In this document: piece by piece, positions 1-6,199 of the stretch
Position numbering within the stretch: the first letter of the stretch is position 1
Layout of the letters: every line of letters starts with the position of its first letter
Origin: Patescibacteria group bacterium
Lineage (GTDB): Bacteria; Patescibacteriota; Saccharimonadia; Saccharimonadales; Saccharimonadaceae
DNA: 14,642 bases
Reading direction: 5' to 3'
Assembly (NCBI GenBank): GCA_030917245.1
Contig: JAUPVA010000034.1
Span: 1 to 14,642 of the forward strand
The notes under the pieces: generated by a model
Databases searched by the model: none
What the model was told of the DNA's origin: nothing
What the model saw: only the letters and a program-made list of their open reading frames with translations
Translations under genes and position numbers: made by a program

Positions 1-779
1 AGAGACTGAATTGCAGATTTTGTATCTGATTCTGCAACGGTGTCTAGAAACTTCTTGTAATCAATGCCAATAGGATATGCATCAATTTTAACGGTACGAC
101 CATCGAACTCAATTTGGCCGTTATGACTGCCTACACCTAGCAGTCGTAAACAACTTGACAAGAAGTGACGTGCGTAATCATACACGTGAAATCCTATTAA
201 GTCAGCTCCAAGAAGGCCTTGTAGAATTTCTTTGCGTTGCGGTAGTAATCGATATATTTCAAACGACGGAAACGGAATATGCAGGAAGAAACCAATCGCA
301 ATGGTTGGATGTAATGTACGGAGCATTCCTGGCATCGTCATTAGATGATAGTCGTGTATCCAGACTGATCCATTCTCATTAACCACTTTTGCAGCCGCTT
401 CTGCATAAAGTTGGTTTACTTGTTGATACGCCTCCCAGTATTCATTCTTATGTCGGGTAAGCGATTGGAAGTAGTGAAACAAAGGCCATAGCGTGTCGTT
501 CGAGTATCCCTCGTAGAAAAGTTCAATCTGCTGAGAGCTCAAGAAAACAGGATAGTACCCTTGTGAAATTAATTCTTCCGTAATATCTTGTTGTTCCTGT
601 TCGGTGAGGTCATCTGACGCTATACCTGGCCATCCAACCCATATTTTGTTTTCTTGCTCGAGCGATGACATAGCTGTTGCTAGTCCACCCGAACTAGCTT
701 GGTACTCAATGGTGTCGCCATTCTTAACGACACTAACGGGTAAGCGATTTGAGACTATGGCGAGCGAATACTCTGTCAT
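1..779 (-). CDS. otsA: Trehalose-6-phosphate synthase (GT20), N-terminal part, runs off the left edge
   Basis: Reading the minus strand from the ATG at 779-777 gives an open frame of 259 codons that continues past base 1, so the C-terminus is missing. It shows the GT20 retaining glycosyltransferase signature: SNRLPVSV near residues 10-17, the SSGGLATAM glycine loop near 29-37, WVGWPG near 47-52, HDYHL at about 142-146, and the later block FLHIPFPSFEIYRLLP followed by GADLIGFHVYDYARHF. Family members join UDP-glucose (or another NDP-glucose) to glucose-6-phosphate in the cytoplasm to make trehalose-6-phosphate. The wording of the last block resembles bifunctional synthase/phosphatase proteins, so a C-terminal phosphatase domain could lie outside the window; this cannot be seen. 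A TATAAT lies 9 bases before the ATG and there is no Shine-Dalgarno, which supports this start. The VIT-like gene upstream on the same strand ends 29 bases away. Confidence 0.93.
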   Translation of the reverse strand, partial: MTEYSLAIVSNRLPVSVVKNGDTIEYQASSGGLATAMSSLEQENKIWVGWPGIASDDLTEQEQQDITEELISQGYYPVFLSSQQIELFYEGYSNDTLWPLFHYFQSLTRHKNEYWEAYQQVNQLYAEAAAKVVNENGSVWIHDYHLMTMPGMLRTLHPTIAIGFFLHIPFPSFEIYRLLPQRKEILQGLLGADLIGFHVYDYARHFLSSCLRLLGVGSHNGQIEFDGRTVKIDAYPIGIDYKKFLDTVAESDTKSAIQS

Positions 780-788
780 ATGGTTCTT

Positions 789-794
789 ATTATA
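789..794 (-). promoter_or_regulatory. -10 element of otsA, leaderless type
   Basis: On the minus strand TATAAT is followed by 9 bases and then the otsA ATG. Transcription starting 6-7 bases after the -10 would leave an mRNA leader of about 2-3 bases. No convincing -35 is seen at 17 bases. The element lies in the 29-base gap after the VIT-like gene, so otsA may be transcribed on its own as well as by read-through. Confidence 0.55.
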
Positions 795-808
795 TCGCAC
801 GGTTGAAT

Positions 809-1372
809 TCAGAGCGAATTGACAACTAGCCCGCTAATAACGCCGACTCCGATAATACCGATTCCTAGCACTGCGGTTTCAATACCGTCGCGTATTCCGT
901 TTGTGTGGAGCATAAAGCCACGCCAAATCCCCGCTATGAACAAGACAAATAGCGTAATCGTCACACTAAACAAGGCTGCGGCAAGTGGATCTGGGACGAA
1001 GAGGAGCGGCAGGACTGAAATAAAACTTAAGAGCAAATAGCACGCGAATTCAATTAAGGCAGGAATAAAGTAGTGCTTGAAAGCGCTTTTCTTTTCGCGA
1101 CCATCCAACTCATCGAGATAATGCTCACTACTATATTTGACACTCGAACTGTTATAGCCGTTCACTACAATGCTCACGATAGCAGTAGCGAGCAATATAT
1201 CTCGGTCTAAGCCTGCAATTGCGAGAGCCACAATAATACTTGCTCCAATTGCAAAGCCACCCTCGATTCCTTCAAAGGCAGCTAAGAACCGTTGTGTACC
1301 GAGCGGCACATCAATTGAACGTCGTCGTTTGTGTAATGGATGGTGCTTCGAAGTAGAATCTATTAGTCGCAT
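809..1372 (-). CDS. VIT1/CCC1-like membrane metal transporter
   Basis: This encodes a 187-residue protein with a basic N-terminus (KRRRSIDVPLGTQ region) and about four or five hydrophobic helices. The first helix block carries EGIEGGFAIGAS, followed by a loop with YSSEHYLDELDGREKK, and the C-terminal helices are glycine-rich (GIRDGIETAVLGIGIIGVGVISG). The arrangement of an acidic, glycine-containing first helix, a charged cytoplasmic loop and a Gly-rich last helix pair recalls the VIT1/CCC1 family of Fe2+/Mn2+ transporters; I am moderately sure. I chose the ATG at 1372 rather than the in-frame ATG at 1456. An extended -10 (TGT TACACT) sits 10 bases before 1372, and the longer version would run through the start of the divergent gene. 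It lies upstream of otsA on the same strand and is divergent from a DUF475/TerC-like gene, which is also likely to handle metal ions. Confidence 0.6.
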   Translation of the reverse strand: MRLIDSTSKHHPLHKRRRSIDVPLGTQRFLAAFEGIEGGFAIGASIIVALAIAGLDRDILLATAIVSIVVNGYNSSSVKYSSEHYLDELDGREKKSAFKHYFIPALIEFACYLLLSFISVLPLLFVPDPLAAALFSVTITLFVLFIAGIWRGFMLHTNGIRDGIETAVLGIGIIGVGVISGLVVNSL

Positions 1373-1429
1373 AACTACAGGTAGTGTAACAGATGGTGAA
1401 AAGTCCTTATACCCGTTATACTTACTTGT
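1373..1429. promoter_or_regulatory. Bidirectional promoter region between the VIT-like and DUF475/TerC-like genes
   Basis: The 57-base gap contains two divergent -10 elements that are near mirror images: minus-strand GTTACACT (forward bases 1383-1390) and plus-strand GTTATACT (1415-1422). The minus element carries an extended TGT and lies 10 bases from its ATG; the plus element lies 7 bases from its ATG. The two -35 positions interleave, so polymerase binding on one side should interfere with the other. Both mRNAs are predicted to be leaderless or nearly so, which leaves no room for an RNA riboswitch and points to control at transcription. Confidence 0.55.
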
Positions 1430-2470
1430 ATGCCAAAAAATCTCCCCAAACAACATCCGTTTAGAATTTTTTTCTTCAGCGGGCTTTTTACTATCATGAG
1501 TCTTGCCGCCGTCGCAGGCTTCATGAGCGTCGAAGCACTTTTTATTGCTGCCGTCTTAATACTTGTTGAAGTGACGTTTAGTTTTGAAAATGCAATCATC
1601 AATGCCAAAGTGCTCTCGGGCGTCAGTGTCTTTTGGCGAAAAATATTCATCACAATTGGTATCCTTATTGCTGTCGTTGGAATGCGACTCGTATTCCCAA
1701 TTGTTATAGTTGCCGTAACTGCAGGCCTACCAATGCCCGCGGTTGTAGATTTAGCTCTTAATAATCCAGAGCGCTATGCACATGAACTCCATGATGCCCA
1801 CATTCCAATAGCGGCATTCGGAGGTATGTTCCTGCTCATGCTATGTCTGCACTTTTTCCTTGATTCGAGCCGTAAAATACATTGGATCAATATTATAGAA
1901 AAACCACTACAATCGATGAGTCGCTGGTGGCTATACACGGCGATTAGTCTCGTCGTACTTATCATCCTAACCCTGCTACCCATGAATCCTAGCCCTCAAG
2001 AAACATTGACTGCGGGGCTCGTTGGTATTGCTACCTACATCATTATTCACGGTCTTGCTGAGCTGTTTGCCCGAAGACAGAATGTGGGGAAGCACGCTAA
2101 CGTACTGAAGACAGGTATGGCCGGATTCATGTCTTTCTTATACCTTGAAGTGCTAGATGCTAGCTTTAGTTTCGATAGTGTAATCGGTGCTTTTGCGGTC
2201 ACCAAAGATGTCGTGCTTATTGCAATCGGACTCGGCATTGGTGCCATTTGGGTTCGAAGCTTGACTATCTTCATGGTGGAGCACCAGGTACTTCACGCAT
2301 ACCGATTTCTTGAACATGGAGCCCACTACACCATTGGAGTGCTATCGGTAGTACTGCTTGCCGGAATTTTTTACAATGTGCCTGAAATAATTGCCGGGGT
2401 TATAGGCATAGGTATCATCACTGCATCAATTGTCAGTTCAATCCGCATCAACCGTGCCAAACACGCCTAA
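1430..2470 (+). CDS. DUF475 / TerC-like integral membrane protein, probable metal ion transporter
   Basis: This is a 346-residue protein with about nine hydrophobic segments. Two related intramembrane acidic motifs stand out: VEVTFSFENAIINA near residue 47-60 and LDASFSFDSVIGAF near 242-256. Such paired acidic motifs in helices are the hallmark of the TerC/DUF475 superfamily, some of whose members (TerC, Alx, YkoY types) export Mn2+ in other bacteria. The charged C-terminus (RINRAKHA) is probably cytoplasmic. The start is set by a TATACT 7 bases upstream and there is no Shine-Dalgarno. The divergent neighbour is a VIT/CCC1-like transporter, so a shared role in manganese or iron homeostasis is a reasonable inference, though substrate cannot be read from the sequence. 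Confidence 0.8.
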   Translation: MPKNLPKQHPFRIFFFSGLFTIMSLAAVAGFMSVEALFIAAVLILVEVTFSFENAIINAKVLSGVSVFWRKIFITIGILIAVVGMRLVFPIVIVAVTAGLPMPAVVDLALNNPERYAHELHDAHIPIAAFGGMFLLMLCLHFFLDSSRKIHWINIIEKPLQSMSRWWLYTAISLVVLIILTLLPMNPSPQETLTAGLVGIATYIIIHGLAELFARRQNVGKHANVLKTGMAGFMSFLYLEVLDASFSFDSVIGAFAVTKDVVLIAIGLGIGAIWVRSLTIFMVEHQVLHAYRFLEHGAHYTIGVLSVVLLAGIFYNVPEIIAGVIGIGIITASIVSSIRINRAKHA

Positions 2471-2475
2471 ACCAG

Positions 2476-2504
2476 TGGTGATTTAACCGAATATATGCTA
2501 TAAT
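2476..2504 (+). promoter_or_regulatory. rplA promoter (extended -10)
   Basis: A consensus TATAAT at 2499-2504 is preceded directly by TGC, giving an extended -10. The hexamer 17 bases further up, TGGTGA, matches the -35 consensus at only three positions. Transcription would begin near 2511, leaving a leader of about 65 bases that holds the L1 operator and a Shine-Dalgarno. Confidence 0.7.
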
Positions 2505-2521
2505 TAAGGAATAAATATCAA

Positions 2522-2559
2522 TGTTGGGAGGCGCAGTAAAATGTGCCGCATGTACCACA
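2522..2559 (+). promoter_or_regulatory. Ribosomal protein L1 operator in the rplA leader
   Basis: The leader RNA can form an inner 6-bp helix (bases 2530-2535 with 2542-2547, loop GUAAAA) and a short outer helix (about 2525-2527 with 2555-2557). Between them is an asymmetric internal loop with GA on one side and GCAUGUA on the other. The strands UGGGAGGC and GCAUG closely match the L1-binding site of 23S rRNA (E. coli has GGUGGGAGGC opposite GCAUGGAGCC). This is what is known from L1 operators in other bacteria: free L1 binds its own mRNA and blocks translation. The site lies just upstream of the rplA Shine-Dalgarno (AAAGGA, 2561-2566), where it could block ribosome access. Confidence 0.75.
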
Positions 2560-2575
2560 GAAAGGATTAACCATT

Positions 2576-3547
2576 ATGGCTAAAAAAGCCGATCTACTTG
2601 AAAAAGCAGCTGAATTAAAGCTTGAAGTGTCTGAGAAGAACACCATTGCTGAAATCGAAGCAGCGATTGCTGGTGCCGAAAAACACGAAGTCAAGGAAGC
2701 AGCTCCGGCAAAAGCCGGTAAGCGAAGTGAGAAGTCGCTTCGTGAAGCTGACGAGAAAGCCGAAAAAGAAGCTCGCAAAGAAACGGGCGATACTTCTAGC
2801 CAATCTGGCGAAGAAGAAAATCGCAAAAAGGGCCCAGCACCAAAAGTTCGCTCACGCCTAGAACGGCGCGGTAAAAACTACCGCAAAGTTAACGAGCAAC
2901 TTGAAGCTGGAAAAGTCTACCCGCTCGCAGAAGCTATTGAGCTGGCCGCAAAAACGAACCCATCAAAATTTGATGCGAGTGTAGAAGTTCATGTTCGACT
3001 TGGTGTTGATCCTCGTCAAGCCGACCAGAACATTCGTGCTACAGTAACCCTACCGAACGGAAGTGGTAAAACAGTCCGGGTCGCCGTGTATGCCCCAGAA
3101 AGCGATCATGAGGCTGCAAAAAAAGCTGGTGCCGACGTGGTAGGTGACGAAACATTTTTGAAGCAACTTGATAAAGAAGAGCTGAACTTCGACGTGTTGG
3201 TCGCAACACCACAGTACATGCCAAAACTTGGAAAATATGCTCGTTTACTCGGGCCACGTGGGCTTATGCCAAATCCTAAGAGTGGTACGGTTGCAACTGA
3301 CGTTGCAAAGGCTGTTACCGAAGCTAAAGCTGGAAAAGTTGAGTACCGTGTTGATAAGCAGGCTATCGTACACCTCGCAATCGGAAAAGTATCGTTTGGC
3401 GCTGCTAAACTTGAGCAAAATGCCCGTGCATTCTTTGATAGCTTACAGTCACAAAAGCCAAGCACTCTCAAAACGGCATATGTAAAGTCTACGAGCATCT
3501 CCACGACTATGGGTCCTGGTATAAAGGTAGAGAACGTCGTTAGCTAA
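2576..3547 (+). CDS. rplA: Large-subunit ribosomal protein L1 (uL1) with long N-terminal extension
   Basis: The 323-residue protein has a normal L1 body from about residue 93 to the end, including FDVLVATPQYMPKLGK, the signature LLGPRGLMPNPKSGTV, and STSISTTMGPGIKVENVV at the C-terminus. L1 forms the mobile L1 stalk of the 50S subunit and guides E-site tRNA out. E. coli L1 is 234 residues; here about 92 residues are added at the front. Residues 3-34 (KKADLLEKAAELKLEVSEKN...AIAGA) look like a helix-extension-helix SAP/HeH-type module, followed by a highly charged Lys/Glu/Arg linker (35-92). The ATG at 2576 is chosen because AAAGGA sits 9 bases upstream; the in-frame GTG at 2543 is buried in the L1 operator hairpin. 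rplK, its usual partner, is not adjacent. A terminator follows directly. Confidence 0.95.
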   Translation: MAKKADLLEKAAELKLEVSEKNTIAEIEAAIAGAEKHEVKEAAPAKAGKRSEKSLREADEKAEKEARKETGDTSSQSGEEENRKKGPAPKVRSRLERRGKNYRKVNEQLEAGKVYPLAEAIELAAKTNPSKFDASVEVHVRLGVDPRQADQNIRATVTLPNGSGKTVRVAVYAPESDHEAAKKAGADVVGDETFLKQLDKEELNFDVLVATPQYMPKLGKYARLLGPRGLMPNPKSGTVATDVAKAVTEAKAGKVEYRVDKQAIVHLAIGKVSFGAAKLEQNARAFFDSLQSQKPSTLKTAYVKSTSISTTMGPGIKVENVVS

Positions 3548-3568
3548 TCTGTAAGAACAATACAATTA

Positions 3569-3604
3569 ATACCCGCCGCTAGAGAAGTGGCGGGTATTTT
3601 GTTA
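3569..3604 (+). terminator. Rho-independent terminator after rplA
   Basis: A perfect 9-bp stem (ATACCCGCC at 3569-3577 with GGCGGGTAT at 3589-3597) is followed by TTTTGTTA. It makes rplA a single-gene transcription unit. Confidence 0.9.
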
Positions 3605-3629
3605 TGCTAAATAAAACGAGAGGGGAGCA

Positions 3630-4550
3630 ATGCGACAATACCTTGATTTACTTCAGGACATCATGGATAACGGCACCAATAAAGCCGATCGAACGGGCAC
3701 GGGTACTCGCAGTGTGTTTGGCCGTCAAGTACGGTACGACCTCGCCCATGGCTTCCCGGCGGTAACGACAAAGAAACTCTACTTTAATTCAGTCGTGCAC
3801 GAGCTGCTTTGGTTTTTAAAAGGCACTGGCAATATAGAGTACCTGGCGCAACATAACGTGCACATTTGGGACGAATGGCCGTTTAAGGCGTACCTCGAAA
3901 AAAATAACCTGCCGATTCCTGAAGTGAATTCAGACGAATGGAAGAACCAGATGAAAGAATTTATAGCACGCATTGCGAGCGATCATGCTTTCGCGGAGAA
4001 ATGGGGAGACTTAGGCCCTGTCTATGGTGTGCAGTGGCGTAAATGGCCAAAAGATCCTGAAGGTCACGTTGACCAAATTGCCCAAGCGATAAAGATGATC
4101 AAAACAACTCCGGATTCACGTCGTATTATCGTCAGCGCCTGGAATGCAGCTGAAATCGACGAAATAGTTAGTATTGGTGGTCTGCCGCCATGCCACAGCT
4201 TATTTCAATTTTATGTCGCTAACGGAAAGTTGAGCCTTCACCTGTATCAGCGTTCAGCAGACACGTTTCTTGGCGTTCCTTTCAACATTGCGAGTTACGC
4301 ATTATTACTTGCGATGGTTGCTCAGGTAACAGGTCTTGAGCAAGGTGAGTTCATTCACACTCTGGCAGATACTCACATCTACTCAAATCACTTCGATCAA
4401 GTAGCAGAGCAATTATCACGAGAACCAAAGCCGCTTCCGACTTTATGGCTAAATCCAGACATAAAGAATATCGATGACTTCACCTTCGAAGACATACGAC
4501 TCGAAAACTATAATCCCGATCCACCTATCAAAGCACCGATAGCCGTTTAG
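3630..4550 (+). CDS. thyA: Thymidylate synthase (ThyA type)
   Basis: This 306-residue enzyme methylates dUMP to dTMP with methylene-tetrahydrofolate, releasing dihydrofolate. Visible signatures are [12 protein letters not shown] near residues 20-31, [12 protein letters not shown] near 61-72, the dUMP-binding [12 protein letters not shown] region, the catalytic Cys188 in [33 protein letters not shown], and [12 protein letters not shown]. It is longer than the 264-residue E. coli enzyme because of an insert around residues 88-135 in the small domain, as in the Lactobacillus casei type (about 316). The start has a strong Shine-Dalgarno (GAGGGGAG) a few bases upstream. No clear promoter is seen; a weak TGC TAAATA lies at 3605-3613 just after the rplA terminator. 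Its stop overlaps the stop of folA on the opposite strand. Confidence 0.97.
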   Translation: MRQYLDLLQDIMDNGTNKADRTGTGTRSVFGRQVRYDLAHGFPAVTTKKLYFNSVVHELLWFLKGTGNIEYLAQHNVHIWDEWPFKAYLEKNNLPIPEVNSDEWKNQMKEFIARIASDHAFAEKWGDLGPVYGVQWRKWPKDPEGHVDQIAQAIKMIKTTPDSRRIIVSAWNAAEIDEIVSIGGLPPCHSLFQFYVANGKLSLHLYQRSADTFLGVPFNIASYALLLAMVAQVTGLEQGEFIHTLADTHIYSNHFDQVAEQLSREPKPLPTLWLNPDIKNIDDFTFEDIRLENYNPDPPIKAPIAV

Positions 4551-5035
4551 CGGGTAATGCGTTCGTAGGTTACGAAGTCGAAGGAATACTTGTTTAACTC
4601 ATCTGCTTGGTGGTGTTCACGGGCTATTTCCCGCCAATCTTCGGAAGCTATTACAGGGAAGAAAACAGTGGCCTCAGGAAATTCGGCATCAACATGAGTG
4701 ACATACAGCTTGTCGACTTCATCGATAGCTTGTTTGTATATTTGCCCGCCTCCAATAACAAATATCGGGTATCGGGCAAGTTGATATGCCGACTGCAAGG
4801 ATGCTGCACTCAGCACTCCATTTACGCCGGTTGGCTGCTGCGAAACAACGATATTTTCACGCTCAGGTAAAGGCCGGCCAATACTCTCAAAGGTCTTACG
4901 GCCCATAATAATCGACCCGCCCGTTGTGAGCCGTTTGAAGTGGGCGAGATCAGCCGGTAGATCTCGCTTCCATAGTAATTCGTTTTCGGCGCCTATGCCT
5001 AAATTTTTGTCGACTGCAACGACGATAGATTTCAT
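4547..5035 (-). CDS. folA: Dihydrofolate reductase
   Basis: This 162-residue enzyme reduces dihydrofolate to tetrahydrofolate with NADPH and so recycles the by-product of ThyA next door. Signatures in order are [12 protein letters not shown] (Met20-loop region, residues 11-22), LPADLAHFK with the catalytic acid at Asp29, [16 protein letters not shown] near 42-57, and the NADPH-binding VIGGGQIY near 93-100. Length is normal for the family. The ATG at 5033-5035 follows a minus-strand extended -10 (TGC TACACT) by 7 bases with no Shine-Dalgarno, so a leaderless mRNA is likely. The gene is convergent with thyA (stops overlap) and divergent from the HIT gene, only 32 bases from its start. Confidence 0.96.
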   Translation of the reverse strand: MKSIVVAVDKNLGIGAENELLWKRDLPADLAHFKRLTTGGSIIMGRKTFESIGRPLPERENIVVSQQPTGVNGVLSAASLQSAYQLARYPIFVIGGGQIYKQAIDEVDKLYVTHVDAEFPEATVFFPVIASEDWREIAREHHQADELNKYSFDFVTYERITR

Positions 5036-5067
5036 GAACTTAAGTGTAGCATGGTACCATTGCCTAT
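5036..5067. promoter_or_regulatory. Overlapping divergent promoters for folA and the HIT gene, with a palindrome
   Basis: Only 32 bases separate the two start codons. On the minus strand TGC TACACT (-10 at forward 5043-5048) lies 7 bases from the folA ATG. On the plus strand TGG TACCAT (-10 at 5055-5060) lies 7 bases from the HIT GTG. Both are extended -10 elements and only 6 bases apart, so the two promoters should exclude one another. A perfect 10-base palindrome, ATGGTACCAT (5051-5060), covers the plus-strand -10 and could be a repressor site or could simply come from the overlapping elements. Confidence 0.55.
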
Positions 5068-5451
5068 GTGATTTCTCGAAGTATCAAACATGAAATAGCT
5101 TACAAAACCTACCGGCGCAAGCAAGCTGGAGAGTGCGGTTTTTGCCAGGCGTATGCAGAATCTGGCGAGCAAGTAGTGAAAATTTATAACTCGATGATGA
5201 TACTCCGGAACAAGTTCCCTTATGTGCGCTGGGACGGCTGGAAAGTAGGAGAGCATTTAATGATTGTTCCGATACGACACATCACTACACTAAGAGAATT
5301 ATCTATTGAAGAAGAAGACGATTTTATGACGTTGATGGCTGAATACGACGAAGCAGGCTACTCGTTTTATCATCGGTCACATGGCAACAAGTCTAAATCA
5401 ATGCCTCACATACACGGCCACCTCATTAAACCTCGAGAAGCTCGAGCCTAG
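5068..5451 (+). CDS. HIT-family (histidine triad) nucleotide hydrolase or transferase
   Basis: This 127-residue protein starts at GTG. It carries a CxxC pair (Cys23, Cys26 in ECGFC), a central VGEHLMIVPIRHITTLREL block near residues 66-84, and the C-terminal triad PHIHGHLI, with His114, His116 and His118. In HIT proteins the middle His is the nucleophile that takes up a nucleoside monophosphate, and CxxC plus His often bind zinc. Members hydrolyse dinucleoside polyphosphates or AMP-conjugates; the exact substrate cannot be told. The start is supported by TGG TACCAT 7 bases upstream. It lies between folA and dcd within the nucleotide gene block, 25 bases before the dcd start codon, so a role in nucleotide clean-up is plausible. 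Confidence 0.88.
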   Translation: MISRSIKHEIAYKTYRRKQAGECGFCQAYAESGEQVVKIYNSMMILRNKFPYVRWDGWKVGEHLMIVPIRHITTLRELSIEEEDDFMTLMAEYDEAGYSFYHRSHGNKSKSMPHIHGHLIKPREARA

Positions 5452-5455
5452 GCTA

Positions 5456-5464
5456 TGCTACAAT
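5456..5464 (+). promoter_or_regulatory. Extended -10 of the dcd-tmk unit
   Basis: TGC TACAAT lies at 5456-5464, just after the HIT gene stop, and ends 12 bases before the dcd ATG. The predicted leader is about 5 bases, without a Shine-Dalgarno. It could drive dcd and tmk together. Confidence 0.5.
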
Positions 5465-5476
5465 ACGTGTAAGTTT

Positions 5477-6199
5477 ATGGGAGTATATAGTAACACCGAG
5501 ATCAAAACGGCCGTCGCAGACGGTACAATTGTTTGCGTACCGTATAGCGAAGACCACGTTTCAGAAGCCAGCTTAGATTTCACGCTTGGCCACTATTTTT
5601 ACAAACAGGAATATCAGCCAGAAGCCTCGGGAGTGTACAATCCGTTCGACGAAACGGACGTATCTCGCTATTTCAAAGGTCCGCTGGAAGCGATGCCACA
5701 CAAACAGTGGTGCGACAAGCACGGCGTTAAGCCGTTTGCCAACATCCCAGACGATCATCCGATTATTGTTCTGCAGCCCGGCGAACGAATTCTCGCCCAT
5801 ACTCATGAATTTGTAGGGATTAGAGCGCACGGTGGTGCCTGCGAAGTTAAAAGCCGCTCTAGCTGGGGTCGCAATGGTGTCGCGGTCTGTTTTGATGCCG
5901 GCTGGGTAGATCCTGGCTATATCAATCGAATTACCTTAGAAATCTACAATCTTAATATGCACGAGAGTGTCGTGCTGCCTGTAGGCGAGAGAGTAGGGCA
6001 GTTAATCTTCCATCATACTGGCCCAGTCGAGGGTGGCTATGCCGAAGGGCGGAAGGGTATGAGCGGTAAATACCAGCATACCGACAGCCTCCCCGAACTT
6101 ATCGCCACCTGGAAGCCGGAAGACATGCTCCCAAGGGCATACAAAGACCAGCGCATGAGTGCACCGGTTATCGAAGGTTTAGCTCCAGGCACCAAATAA
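5477..6199 (+). CDS. dcd: dCTP deaminase / dUTPase-family enzyme
   Basis: This 240-residue protein belongs to the trimeric dCTP deaminase/dUTPase superfamily. It has LQPGERILAHTHEFV, the CEVKSRSSWGRNG motif (phosphate-binding Ser and Arg), FDAGWVDPGYINRITLEIYN with the catalytic Glu at about residue 155, and LPVGERVGQLIFHHTGPV. In Dcd the Glu deaminates dCTP; in bifunctional versions dUTP is further split to dUMP, the ThyA substrate. Which activity applies cannot be decided here. E. coli Dcd is 193 residues; the extra length is an insert around residues 55-95 (includes MPHKQWCDKHGVKPF) and a C-terminal tail after GKYQHTDS. I chose the ATG at 5477 over the in-frame ATG at 5381, which lies inside the HIT gene, because the TACAAT element falls between them. 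The stop abuts the tmk start. Confidence 0.85.
   Translation: MGVYSNTEIKTAVADGTIVCVPYSEDHVSEASLDFTLGHYFYKQEYQPEASGVYNPFDETDVSRYFKGPLEAMPHKQWCDKHGVKPFANIPDDHPIIVLQPGERILAHTHEFVGIRAHGGACEVKSRSSWGRNGVAVCFDAGWVDPGYINRITLEIYNLNMHESVVLPVGERVGQLIFHHTGPVEGGYAEGRKGMSGKYQHTDSLPELIATWKPEDMLPRAYKDQRMSAPVIEGLAPGTK

Noticed and set aside
155..382. Plus-strand frame of 75 codons inside 1-779
   Set aside because: It is antisense to the otsA-like gene, whose GT20 motifs are clear on the minus strand.
1394..1399. TGGTGA as a lineage-specific -35 shared by the DUF475-like gene and rplA (2476-2481)
   Set aside because: Only two occurrences, and the other promoters with the same -10 type do not have it.
1373..1456. 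Longer start for the VIT-like gene at 1456
   Set aside because: It would cover the extended -10 at 1383-1391 and overlap the divergent gene; the shorter start fits the promoter geometry.
1375..1653. Minus-strand frame of 92 codons
   Set aside because: It is antisense to the DUF475-like gene and crosses the bidirectional promoter; low-complexity Lys/Thr/Ala composition.
2518..2826. Minus-strand Ser/Ala/Phe-rich frame of 102 codons
   Set aside because: It is antisense to the Lys/Glu-rich L1 extension, which produces such frames automatically.
3113..3127. A-rich run in rplA as a second frameshift site
   Set aside because: It is a run of Ala-Lys-Lys codons with no suitable downstream hairpin noticed and no reason for a truncated L1.
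5381..5476. Upstream in-frame extension of dcd by 32 residues
   Set aside because: It lies inside the HIT gene and before the TACAAT element; the added residues are not Dcd-like.
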